A stretch of 64,000 nucleotides of DNA from Thunnus maccoyii (lineage: Eukaryota; Chordata; Actinopteri; Scombriformes; Scombridae), in NCBI RefSeq assembly GCF_910596095.1, contig NC_056550.1, positions 1,674,001 through 1,738,000 of the forward strand, read 5' to 3'. Shown piece by piece: positions 1 through 33,570 of this stretch (position 1 is its first letter; each line of letters begins with the position of its first letter). A program made the translations under genes and the position numbers. The notes beneath the pieces were generated by a model. The model worked only from the letters and a program-made list of their open reading frames with translations, did not search any database and was not told where the DNA came from.

Positions 1-22358
<22,358 letters not shown>

Positions 22359-22633
22359 AGTCCAGACTTCTACCGTGACCAGTACTCCCACCATCCCCAC
22401 CAGCGACCTCTCCCTCGACCCCTCCTGCCACACCTCTTCTCCTCCCTCCAACAAAGAATCTTTGAGTAAAAAAAGGTGTAACCTACATAAGGGAAAAAGC
22501 AGCCGCTGTTAGCAACAGCGGCCATATAATTGTCATTATTCTTGTCCCAGATTCTGATTCCATTTCATCTTCTACTTGTTTATTAACATGATGCTACATT
22601 CTTGTTTTTGTTGGTGTTTACCTGTGTAGCTGG

Positions 22634-22876
<243 letters not shown>

Positions 22877-24550
22877 TTACATAATGAATTGGTAGAACAT
22901 TCCTTGAAGACAAATGGGAGACGCTGTTCATCGCACATCTGCACTCACCCCCACCCTACACATTCACACACACACACTAGTATAAGTATGATTCCTTGTG
23001 GTTCTGGTGGGACCCATTAATGAAGTTAAAACTGAGGGTCCAGCACTCTGCTAATTGCCGCTTCGGCCCATTCATTTGCATCAAGCATTCCCAGTGAAAA
23101 CAGGCCAGTGAAAATGCACTTAAGGCTTTGGGATCCTCTTTGAGACCCTCCAGCATGATCCCCCCTTAACTTTTCTTTTGAACGAGCTGATTCCTCTCCT
23201 GAAGCCCTGTAATGATTAGCCCTTCATTTCAATGAACTAGTTCAGTCGTTTATGTTATTGATGTGTCTGTAAATATGTGCCAGTGTATTACTTTATTGCT
23301 TTCTGAGACATTCCCACCATGCTTGTTTAGAACGGCTGTGATGATCTAACCTAAGCCGCCCATGTAGAAGGATGGCACAGAATGGACTGTAGATGAAGGG
23401 TACAGCAGTGAGACTTGCAGTGTTCAAACTGTCTTTTAGAGCCGCTTGGAAACGTCCCGTCCACTTCCTGGAAGATTACTTCCAGGAGCTTCTCAATGAA
23501 AAGTTTCGGGAAGCATCTGTGAGCTACTCTTCATTGGAGGTGGGGAAGTTTATCAGATGTGCATTTGCCAAAGCAACCGTGTTGTCTTCATCACTATAGT
23601 CTTTTTCTCTTGTAAAAACTGAAGATTCTTTTTGAAAACACTTGTGATAAAGCTTAAATCTAGGACAAGCCTCACAAAGTGAGATTTCTGCTTTATGGTA
23701 AGCATTTTCAACCAGTTTTACAAGTTTTTTACAAGAGAGAAGATTTCACTGGTTGGTTTGGCAAATGTACATCTGGTTAACTTCTCTAGCTCTGATTAAG
23801 TGGAGTATATAATTGCTCTGCTAAACTATTCAATGGGAAGCATCTGGGACTGCCTCCACATGGTGGATGAGACAATCCCAAACAGGGATGACTAAATCTC
23901 AGAGCCATCATGGCTCCAGAGGATGTCAGTACTGGCTTAAGTTGCTGCACCAGGGTCTGTATGGAGTGCCAGAGTCCCAGTGCACTGCCAAAATAGAGCA
24001 TAAAGAGATACACTTAAAGGATATAACAGTTTTCAAGCTCTGAACAGACACAGCTGCAGCAGCTAAGTCCAGCACTAATATATGTATGAGCGCCCAGGCT
24101 GGACAGGAAGATCAGTCTGATATACACACTCATATTCTCACTTCTACAGCTAAGTATTTACAAAAGAGATCAATGCCAATGAATCTGATGTGTACACAAC
24201 CACTACAATAAATGTTTGGGAACACATAGATGTTCAGCAACCTCAAAATGTTTCAATTTTAAGCATCCATAGCTTTCTAACTCTTCCCAGGCTTTCCTCT
24301 CATGCACAAGCACTGATGTTGTGGGAGAGGACCAGATGTAAGACACCGAGTTGTCCATTACAACTACAGGGGGCTCGGTATATGTGTGTGAATGTGAGTG
24401 TGGCTGTAAGCAGGTGAGAACAAAAAGCCTAAAGACATTTCTGATACATGGTCACATTACATTCTGTGGCTGCATGGCAATCACAAGACATTGAACTTTG
24501 TAGTGGAAAATGTAGTCATTTTGTCATTCTGTGAGTGTGTGTATGTGAGT

Positions 24551-24592
24551 TGGTGTGTGTGTGTGTGTGTGTGTATGTGTGTGTGTGTGTGT
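24551..24592. repeat. (TG)n microsatellite
   Basis: TG run with a TATG interruption between ap2a1 and the phosphatase gene. Confidence 0.9.
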
Positions 24593-27077
24593 CTATGCAG
24601 TATCCACTAGCTAATGCAGCCTCATGTATCGGTGTTAAAAAACCTGTCCAATACCTGTGTTAGAATTAAGATTTACTCTGTAATGAAAAATGTGAAAGTA
24701 AAACTATGCCATATATCCGACATGACGCCTCCTGTCTTCACTGTCTCTCTCATACATGATGGCAGTATGGGACTGCATGAAACAACTCTTAAACTCCTGA
24801 GATTTGTAGAATTTGGCAGAAGTCAGACTTCGTCTCCAGTATTGTGAGATACACAAAAGGTCCAGTTGGTGTTGATGGGTCTGCCTAATGAGTTGGGTGA
24901 GTGCCTGTACTGTAGTCTACACTGCCAGGTTCAATGTGACCAACCATTCTTCCCACTAATAGGAGACTGGTGACATGTGTTGAGCATACTCACCTTCCCA
25001 AAAGTATAGAGAGAGTAGAGTCCAAATATTTGAGGAAAAGGTTGTACTAATATAATATTGTATTTTTATATTATTCTTTAGAATAAAATCATAAACTTGA
25101 ATCTGATTATTTTAACTCTAAAATGTTTATTATATTTTTTGGGGAAAAAAAACAAAAACGAACTTAAGTGTTTTGTGCAAATCTAATGGCATTTATTGGG
25201 CTGGTTGATCCAGATGCTCATTCTGATGAAGTCCTTTTATAAAGCCATGAAATCAAAGTTGAATCACTGACAGGCTGTTGTTTTCATCTTTATTTTCCAG
25301 CTCAGTCTGCTGTACGGAGTCTCTCATCCAACTCATATGCCAGTGGGCATGTTTACACATTTGTCAGTGACGATGTGCATCAACGACACCCTGTGTTAAT
25401 AATCATAATGCGCGAGCAAACATTACACCAACCCCCCATAGCTCTCTTGCGAGTCTTCAGCTTGGTTTCTTTTCAAGCGTTTCAGCGGACTAGTAGCTGC
25501 GGAGCGTCGCAATGGCCATCAAGGAAATGAGACATATATATCCTGCGGGTTCTCTGGTTTCCTCTCACAGTCTAAAGATCTGCATGTCTGGTGACCGTAG
25601 GTGTGAACAGATGTGTTTAGTAACAAACACATTAAAAAAGCACCAGTAATGTGCTTTGCATGATGGACTGGACTGTTGTATTCGTATTGTAGTTTATTGT
25701 TGCGCTTTTGTTGTTTATTGTAACGTTGTTCAATTTAAATATATATTTTTTGTTATTATTATTATAACTGAGCATTGAATGAGTCAATTATTGCTCAGTT
25801 TAACAATTATAAAGCCAAAGGATGTGTTAAATAGAGATCCACCTGACATTCAATCAGTACATTCATAAGATCAAAATAAACTGAAATGTAAAAAGGAGAA
25901 AAGGAAGCAAGAAAGAGTCTAGATAATTCCACCCATCACCCTAACCTGCCAAAGCTCCATGTGTATTTTCACATATATTTTTCATATATATTTCAATATG
26001 AAGCCAATACATTCTATCTGCATCCAGTACTAGCATTCTGAAATCCCCACCATGTTTTCTACTTATGTCAGGAAAGACAGGGCAGATATCACACTCAGAG
26101 AAGAAATGGCAAATATAATAATGTTCCTTGTGCCTAATTGTCCCAGATTATGTGCTTTTCCTAATGTGGGACAGTTCAGGCTGAAATATGGGACACTGGA
26201 AGGCTGGAAGACTCCAAATCACCTTAATTCATACAATTACAATATATATACATTACAATTCATGAATATGTCGTGAACACAATCTGATAACAATTGTCAA
26301 TATTGCTTCATTTATGACAGATTAAATCACTCTAAATCCTTTCACTTTCACTGACCTTTGACAGGACTTCACAGCTAGTACTTCCTGTTGGAAGATTGCC
26401 TGGCCCCAATCTATGACATCACATATGTCAAGTCGTTACATGTTTTATCTGACAGCAGTCCTATTCATTAGCAGTTGTTAGAAGAAGAGATAGATGCATT
26501 TGCTTGGGTGTCCCACATTACATTGACTCACCCTGTGCTGAACAGTTAATGGCAAAATAAAGAAATAGTCCTACATATGAAGTTGTAAGGAGCCTTGGTG
26601 ACATGCACTGCGTATTTTCTTCGTTTTCGGGAAAGAAAAAACCTTTTTGGGGTTTGTGATAAATGGAAATATGTGTTTATAGCTTTAAGTCTGGAGGAGT
26701 AGCAGAAATACAACAAAGACTCAATCTGAAATGGGCTGTATGTTACCGATCAGCTCTTGCTTCAGCCTGTGTGTAAACAGTATGCAGGTGAGCAGTGGTG
26801 CAGAGACACACTGTAGAACAAGTCGAAATCTGCACGCGATGTCTGTATTGAATCATTCCAAGAGACCTGGCCAAGTGGTGAAAAGTCCAGCTGTCTTTCT
26901 AATGTGCACAGTGATGTTCAGTGGGGGCGATGAGGCAGCACTGACAGTGAACTACATTCTGCTTGCTTCACACGGAGCTGGAGGCTGACACCAGGTTGTT
27001 TCTACTCCGTCTCTGCTGAGCGGGGCGCTAATACCGCGGAGCTGCGTCTGCGCGTGTGGAAGTCCAGCAAGGCGCTG

Positions 27078-27097
27078 ATTGGCTGAAAATGACATCA
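27078..27097 (+). promoter_or_regulatory. Putative dusp promoter elements (inverted CCAAT, CRE-like)
   Basis: ATTGG followed 7 bases later by TGACATCA lies about 30-50 bases upstream of the presumed 5' UTR exon. The surrounding 100 bases have more CpG than the flanks. The start site is not determined, so this is an inference from motif and position. Confidence 0.35.
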
Positions 27098-27126
27098 TCT
27101 AGTCAAGATCTATTGTTGGAAAGAGG

Positions 27127-27316
27127 ATGAGCTCATCGTTTAGAAGCCAGTCTCTGAGAGCAGAGTGAGGACAGAGAACCCAGCAGCAGCAGCAGCAGCA
27201 GCAGCAACAGCAGAGGACAAACTGTGTTTATCTGAAAGCAGCAGTGGACACAAAGCGTCTGGACTCCTGCTACTCCTACTACTACCTGCCCGGCGCCTTC
27301 AGACACAACACTCACA
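27127..27316 (+). other. Putative 5' UTR exon of the dusp gene, with uORF and CAG repeat
   Basis: A donor GTGAGT at 27317-27322 and the acceptor TGCTGCAG ending at 27590 imply a non-coding leader exon spliced to the exon that begins two bases before the start codon. The leader contains an upstream ATG at 27127 opening a 13-codon reading frame that stops at 27168, and a (CAG)n run at about 27182-27215. If transcription starts upstream of 27127, the uORF could reduce translation. Confidence 0.5.
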
Positions 27317-27592
27317 GTGAGTAGTAGCTACTAAATAAGCAGCGTCAACATTTTGTGTGAGACAATAAGAAACTATCCTCATGTACGAAAACATTATATT
27401 TTTATTATTTACTGGTTCTTTCTCAGTTGAAATGTGCTCCTGATGTTACCTCCTCATTGCTCTGTTCCTGCGCTCTGCGAGAACAGATAGACATTTTGGG
27501 CATCATGGAAACAACTTAGTCTTATGTCATCAAAGTTGCGGAAAAAAATGCCGCCAAGTGATAAATATGGTGCTTGTTGTTGTGCTGCAGAC

Positions 27593-28229
27593 ATGGTTTG
27601 GTCCCGAGAGAGAGAGACAGAGCGGCCCCCGCTGTCCGTCATCCTGCCGCGGCTCTACCTGGGAGCAGAGAGCGACGTGACGCAGGTGAGCAGAACATAG
27701 CGGTGGAGGAGGAAAGTCTATCATATCTTTAACACAAGGAAAAGTATCATTACATTCCCTGTAAAAGACCTGCATTCACAATTTTACTTCAGTAAAATGA
27801 TCAGCATGCAGCAGTATCAGTGTTTTTGCCTTATGCATGAATGTATGCGTGACATGTTATTGTAGTCTTTGGTCGAGGAGGAGCTGAATGAGTACCGATA
27901 TTTATATTGTATTATATTATATATTACAAAATGTAGTAAAGTAGAAATAGGCTATGAAGTAACAGAAGATGAAATATTCAGGTGATATACAAGTATTTCA
28001 GAACTGTACTAAAGTTCAGTGCTTGAGTAAATGTGCTTGATACTTTCCACCACTTTGGTATACTACCAATGGTTTCTAGGCTTTCTAGGGTTTCTATGAC
28101 CATGGCAGTAGACTGAATACAATGACCTCACTTCACCAAGAGACAAAAGATCCCCAAATGAGTTGAAAGTGTAGAAAATATAGCTTAGTTTCCTTTTTAT
28201 GGTGAGTGCAAATATTTAACTCTGTTGCC

Positions 28230-28303
<74 letters not shown>

Positions 28304-30921
28304 GACCGACTGGCCTCTCTGGGTATATCCTACGTGCTGAGTGTGAGCCGCTGCAGCCCCCAGCCCTCCTTCCTGCCCCGCTCCAGATACCTTCGCATCC
28401 CCATTGATGATTCCCTATGGGACGACCTGCTGCCCTGGATCCCTCAGGCTCTACACTTCATTGGTCAGAACCAACACTCAGAAACAACTTCCATCTTAAC
28501 AAGTCATTTTATAGCTTTATATCCCATCTCCAATACAAATGACAGTCCAGTTTCCCCACAGAACTTGTAAAAAAGAATGTCCAAATACTGGTCATATTGA
28601 TGTAAACAGCTGACTTGAATGATAGTTAACTGCTGCTTGTTGTCTCTCACTGTGTGGTGTGTGTTCAGATGCAGCCATGTCGTCTGGTGCGTCGGTGCTG
28701 GTTCACTGTGCAGCAGGAATCTCTCGTTCTCCGGCTCTGGCTGTAGCCTACATCATGTACAGCCTGGGAATGGACCTGGACCATGCCTACAGGTACTGCT
28801 GCTGGATCTGAGCTTTGCTGTTACTCATCGTATCTGTCAGTGTGATTAAGAGGGTTATAAAAAGTTTTCTATTTTTATCCAAGGGCCTAAGAATAGAGGA
28901 TATTAATATTAAATAGGCCAAATTAGTCATATTTATATAATGCTAAACATCACAGAGAAACCCATTTCATGCAACTTCACATTTCCACTATGCCAGTATC
29001 AAGTGCACTAAATGGCTACTGATCCTGTCCTGCAGTATTGCAGTGTGACACTGTACTCATTCACTTGTATGATTGGCTGCTTGCAGGGGTGTTCCAGCCT
29101 GTGATTGGTTGCTTATCTGCACCCTCCAATATACATCAAGCCTGCCAGTTTACAGTTTGTAATTGACTGAAAAACTCGAATAGAAGTCAATTCCTTGGAA
29201 AAACTTTATTCTATTTTGTATTTTTGAAGGGTTGCACAGTTGCAGGTGAATACATCTATCAATGCATATTTGTTTTTCCTGTCAGTTCAAATGCTTCTGT
29301 AAATTTGCTCTTAGGGCTCAACAATACATTTCAGAAATGGTTGCCTGGCTGGCAATCAGCTTTCGATTGCCATAGTTGCCATAATATAGTTTAATTTATT
29401 AAAGAATAATCTGATAAAAGCATGTCTTTTTTTAGTAAAAAAAAAAAAGTATAACAACATCCATAGAAACTTCTCAAACTGCTGCTGCAGTGCAACCCAC
29501 TCTTCTTTTGTCCATCTGAATGTTCAGTATCTGAGTGGATGAACATACCTCTTTTAAGGAATCTCTATACAGAATTGAAAAGCGTGTTTTAACAAACTCT
29601 AATTCTTACCTAGCTGGAACTGATTCCAATTCAGAAATGGATCCCAATATCCAGCCCAAAGAGTTTGCTTTGTTGTGTTATGGTATGTTGTTATACTCAA
29701 ATTGTCAAGAACTAAGCAGATGATCATCTGAAAATGATGAAATTCTTTAATTTTTTAAATCTTTTTATACACAGCCAACTAAATTTAGGGGGCAGAAAGT
29801 AATTGTGCACTATGCTTTGGTATACTATACTTAATTTTTTTCATGCCAATGAAACAAATTTGAATTTGAAGTAATTTTGACATGCTTAAAGTTAAAGATC
29901 CATCCATCCATTCTCTCAACTGCTCATGCTGGGCTAGAAAAGAGCCAAAACAATGAAAACCAGATCACTGTCCTGATACTATCTGACTGCACTAGACCAG
30001 TGTAACATATCAACCTGAGTCACTGTGTGAGCTGTGAAAGACTAGCAGCCCTAACCCACATCCTTTTGTCCCCTTATAAGGTTTGTGAAAGAGCGCCGGC
30101 CTTCCATTTCCCCAAACTTCAACTTCCTTGGTCAGCTGCAGCACTTCCAGGGCACTCTGAGCCAGAAGGCGTCTGGTGGCAACCTCCTCATCCAGCAGCT
30201 GGACAATCACCTGCCATCCATCACTGACAGTGCCAACCATACTCCCACCAGTCAGAACATGAATTATCAGGCCAACAATGTCACCAGCGACTCAGCAGAG
30301 GTCAAACAGACACACAGAGAGAATTTCTACCACACAGACAAAACACAGCAGAGACATTCACATTTGGATGGAAGTGGAAACCAGCAGCTTTCCCTGTCAG
30401 GGAAACTTCAGACTCTTAATTTGACTCTCAATCATAATCAGCAGGAAGTCCAGACGCCGTTCAAGGCTTCTGCTTCGAGCTGCTGCGAGCCAGTCAAACC
30501 AGCACCAAAGCCCACACAACTACAGCTCCCAATAGGCTCTGCTTCTCTATTAGAAAAACGCAAAAGCCTCAGCCTCTCTTTGACCCCTTTGGGAATCCGC
30601 CCTTCCTCCCCAGCAAGCAGCAGCCAGCAAGCAAGGAGCACCACCACATCCAAAACTGTCCACAAGAGGGAGATAGGAGAAAGGCATGAGGCAAAGACAG
30701 CGGGTAACACTGGCTCCTGCAGGCAGGCAGAGGACACCCACAGGGAGCAAAGTCCCTCCCACCGCAAGTGCAGCACAGCTGAGGTGAAGGAGCAGGGCCT
30801 GCTGTCACCGCTCACCTTCACCCTCAACAAGCTGCTGGGCTGGGGGGAGAGGGTGCTGCTGGGAGGGGTGTTTGTCCACCCTGTAAGGATGGGACAGCCT
30901 GCACTGCCATACAGATGCTGA
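27593..30921 (+). CDS. Dual-specificity phosphatase, DUSP8/16-like, no rhodanese domain
   Basis: Four coding exons: 27593-27685, 28304-28463, 28669-28792, 30081-30921; 405 residues. The catalytic domain fills residues 14-145: SVILPRLYLG at the start, a probable general acid in IPIDDS (Asp67), the HCAAGISRSP loop with catalytic Cys98 and Arg104, and FVKERRPSISPNFNFLGQL at the end. The last block is typical of the MAP-kinase phosphatases DUSP8 and DUSP16, but those have an N-terminal rhodanese/kinase-binding domain. Here the start codon sits 13 residues before the phosphatase fold, right after a splice acceptor. A 260-residue tail, rich in Ser, Thr, Gln and Pro, is encoded by the last exon and ends in a hydrophobic block (WGERVLLGGVFVHPV). 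It is expected to dephosphorylate phospho-Tyr/Thr proteins; the substrate is unknown. It could be a fish-specific or tetrapod-lost atypical DUSP, so no symbol is assigned. Confidence 0.85.
27741..28056. mobile_element. Fragment of the AGTAAAAGTAC/TTGAGTAAATGTACTT repeat family
   Basis: Contains degenerate versions of the same blocks seen at 34060-34940 (TTTTACTTCAGTAAAA near the left, CTTGAGTAAATGTGCTTG and ACTTTCCACCACTTTGG at the right), in phosphatase intron 1. Much of the middle is missing. Confidence 0.5.
28233..28301. repeat. (TG)n microsatellite at the dusp exon 2 acceptor
   Basis: About 34 TG units running directly into the acceptor TAG at 28303, so no pyrimidine tract separates it from the splice site. 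Confidence 0.97.
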
Positions 30922-31086
30922 GGGTGCTGGTTCAGGATGCTTGGTGTGTCTGTTTGTATCTGTGCATGTCTGTCAAAAGGAACTGAAACACACATGTGAT
31001 GTACATACATACAAGAAGTCTGAAGGAACGTCCATCTATTTATTTATTTATTTATTGCAGAGCTAAATATAAGAATTATACTTGAG

Positions 31087-31092
31087 AATAAA
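31087..31092 (+). terminator. Polyadenylation signal of the dusp gene
   Basis: AATAAA 166 bases after the stop codon; the closest good signal on the sense strand. It follows a short (TTTA)n run. Confidence 0.6.
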
Positions 31093-33570
31093 TCTCTACA
31101 CAAATGCATCTTGGTTATTTCATATTGACACTGGTCAGCTTATCTTGTCATTTGAAAGATGACATTATTTTAAAAGACTTTTGACACTATGGCTTGAAAT
31201 ATATTGACTGATAATTAAAGATGACATTTCAACTGTGTCTTATTGCCTTTTTCTTAGTGTGAGGCTTCAGTTTAGAGCAGGGTTTTTAAGTTGTCCCATG
31301 AAAAAAAACACTGAAATATTAATGTTATCTCTGTTCAATCATGAAAAACATTTGATCTTTTTTTAATACAAATACAATGGAACAGATGCTTTTTTTTAAA
31401 AAAAAAAAATTTTATACAATACTTCATTTCTTATTCAGGCCATATTCAATTGATTAATCAGAATTCTCCTGATTTGATCATTCTTTGAGTTTCTATTGAC
31501 AAATTTCATAATCATTCTTAAACAGCAATACCTCAGAAATACTATTATATTATTATTATATTATATTCATGTAACCCAGCAGTTTTTACAGCTTACATGT
31601 AGGACATCAACTCCTCAACATCAGCTAGGGGCTCAGCAGTTATCTTTTGCTCTGGGGCCACCAGGAGGTTGACCCTTACTGTTCATATTCTGGACCTTCA
31701 CATTATCCCTCATAATTAGTCTTTATACCAAATTTCTAGCCCACCAATATATTTTTCATTCATAAATACCTCATCAGTCATTAATAAATGGGTGATGATG
31801 GGTTCTGATTATATTTTGTAATTTGTTAATGGAGAGAAAATATTCACAATCTCACTATGTTATGGTCCTATGTTACCTAAAACAGGAGAAGGATAACAGC
31901 CATTATGATGTCAATGAACTTTGTTGAATGTGAGGAATGCAACATTTTTGAATAATGACTTTTTTCTAATAAATACGGGTCCGATTTAACCAGGAACAGC
32001 CTCTATGTACAAAAATGTATATCAGCTGCACAAAAATAAAACAAAAGTTACAATACAAAAGTTAAAATATTTCCATTTTGTATATTCTGAGTCACTCTGG
32101 AAAAAGTGGCTACAAGAATGGTGTTGAGGGTGTTGTTACTGCTCAAAGATGTAAAAACAGGTCAAATTTGACCTGAGCGGTATGTAAAGATTAAACATTA
32201 ATCTGTACTTAACCAAATTGTCAGTGACAATGTTAGATTTGAAGTTTGGTAATCATTTCTATAAAGGCCGTGACTACAATATAGTTTATTTTTATTATCA
32301 GTCATAAGATCATGAAAAGAACATAAGACAAAACAACCTATTAATTTCATCAAAATACTTGGTACATTGCAATAAAGTTTCAATATTAGTTACAATTGTT
32401 CACTTCATTCTGGTCATTCTGATCATTGTGCATGAGAAAGTATAAATGTGGATTTCATGAAGCATATTGTAATGATAATGGCAGTTACGTAGGCCGATAA
32501 AAGCAGACTACACGGTAACTATGACTGTTGGAAAGAAGCTTTCTGGCACAGGTCCAGATAGGAAGGTGCGGTGTGTTGCCCTGGGGGCGCAGATTTTCAG
32601 AGCAGGTAGGATATTCTACATTTGGATTCAAATACAATAGCGTGGTGCTCTGGAGGGACAAAGATAACGTAAAACAATGAAAGTAGTAATTTATCAAGTT
32701 GACAATAAAGACGTTGATTCCTTATCAAACAATGTGCTGTGCTGTGAAGTTACATATATGTTATTATTCCAGCTGAACCCCTGGAGCTAATGAAAGTATG
32801 CAGCCAACTTATAGACACGAGGCAACTTTTGTTGAAGAACAAAGTAAAGTTCGGACCTCGCGCTGCTTTTACATCCTGCGCGAGCCTGTACGTTAAAATG
32901 ATGTCATGGGTACACCAAATGCCCAAATAAGGAAACTGACACATGAAAGTGGAATTTGTTCTGGTTAGTTTTCTGTTTTAATGGGAGGACAGCTGACGTG
33001 TGTGTGGTCTCTATATATGCTCTATATGTGTCGGTGTGTGTGTGTCGGTGTGGACTGCATGTTGACGTGTGGGAACATTGTGTGTGAGAGGCTTTAGTTT
33101 GTCGAGGAAAGAGAAAAGAGGAAGCAGTTCCGCCCTCAAAATCTTCCTGGAGGCCGAGAAGAAAAGAGTAGAAAGAAAAGAAAAGAAGAAAGCAAGGAAC
33201 ACAGTTCAGGGCACCGGCTTCAAACCGAAAACTAAACCCAACGACGGTGTTATTCAGTTAGTTGATGTTTTGGCGGATGTACAGTGGAACTCCGGCGGTA
33301 CTTCGGATCTCAGGTGTGGCGCGTTAAAAATCCTCGTTGTAAAAAATGAGCTTCATATTGACAAGTCTTAGTTCGAAGCTGCTCCGATAAAGTCTTCCAT
33401 GCTGGTGTCTTCTGCTAACATTACGTGACAGGCGGATTCTCGAGAAGTTACTTTCATTTGGCTTTCGGTCTTGGTTTGGGTTATTGGCTTTAAGCTGCTG
33501 GTGAACGACGGGACTCTGATTGTGGCCCTGGAAGGTTTCTGATCCGGACAAATCCCAGTTGAAAACCAGC
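31093..33570. other. Intergenic stretch and rras 5' leader
   Basis: AT-rich, with no recognisable coding region. The last 500 bases become purine-rich and contain the rras leader. A TGA at 33517-33519, in frame with the rras start and without an intervening ATG, supports initiation at 33571. The transcription start cannot be placed. Confidence 0.45.

Noticed and set aside
25400-25620. Possible small gene or CpG island upstream of the phosphatase
   Set aside because: The GTTCTCTGGTTTCCTCTCAC motif is a widespread fish repeat, and no coding frame is present.
26731-26988. 85-codon open frame before the phosphatase gene
   Set aside because: No family resemblance and no splice or promoter context; chance frame.
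30438-31010. 190-codon minus-strand open frame opposite the phosphatase
   Set aside because: It is the antisense shadow of the last phosphatase exon, with no recognisable domain.
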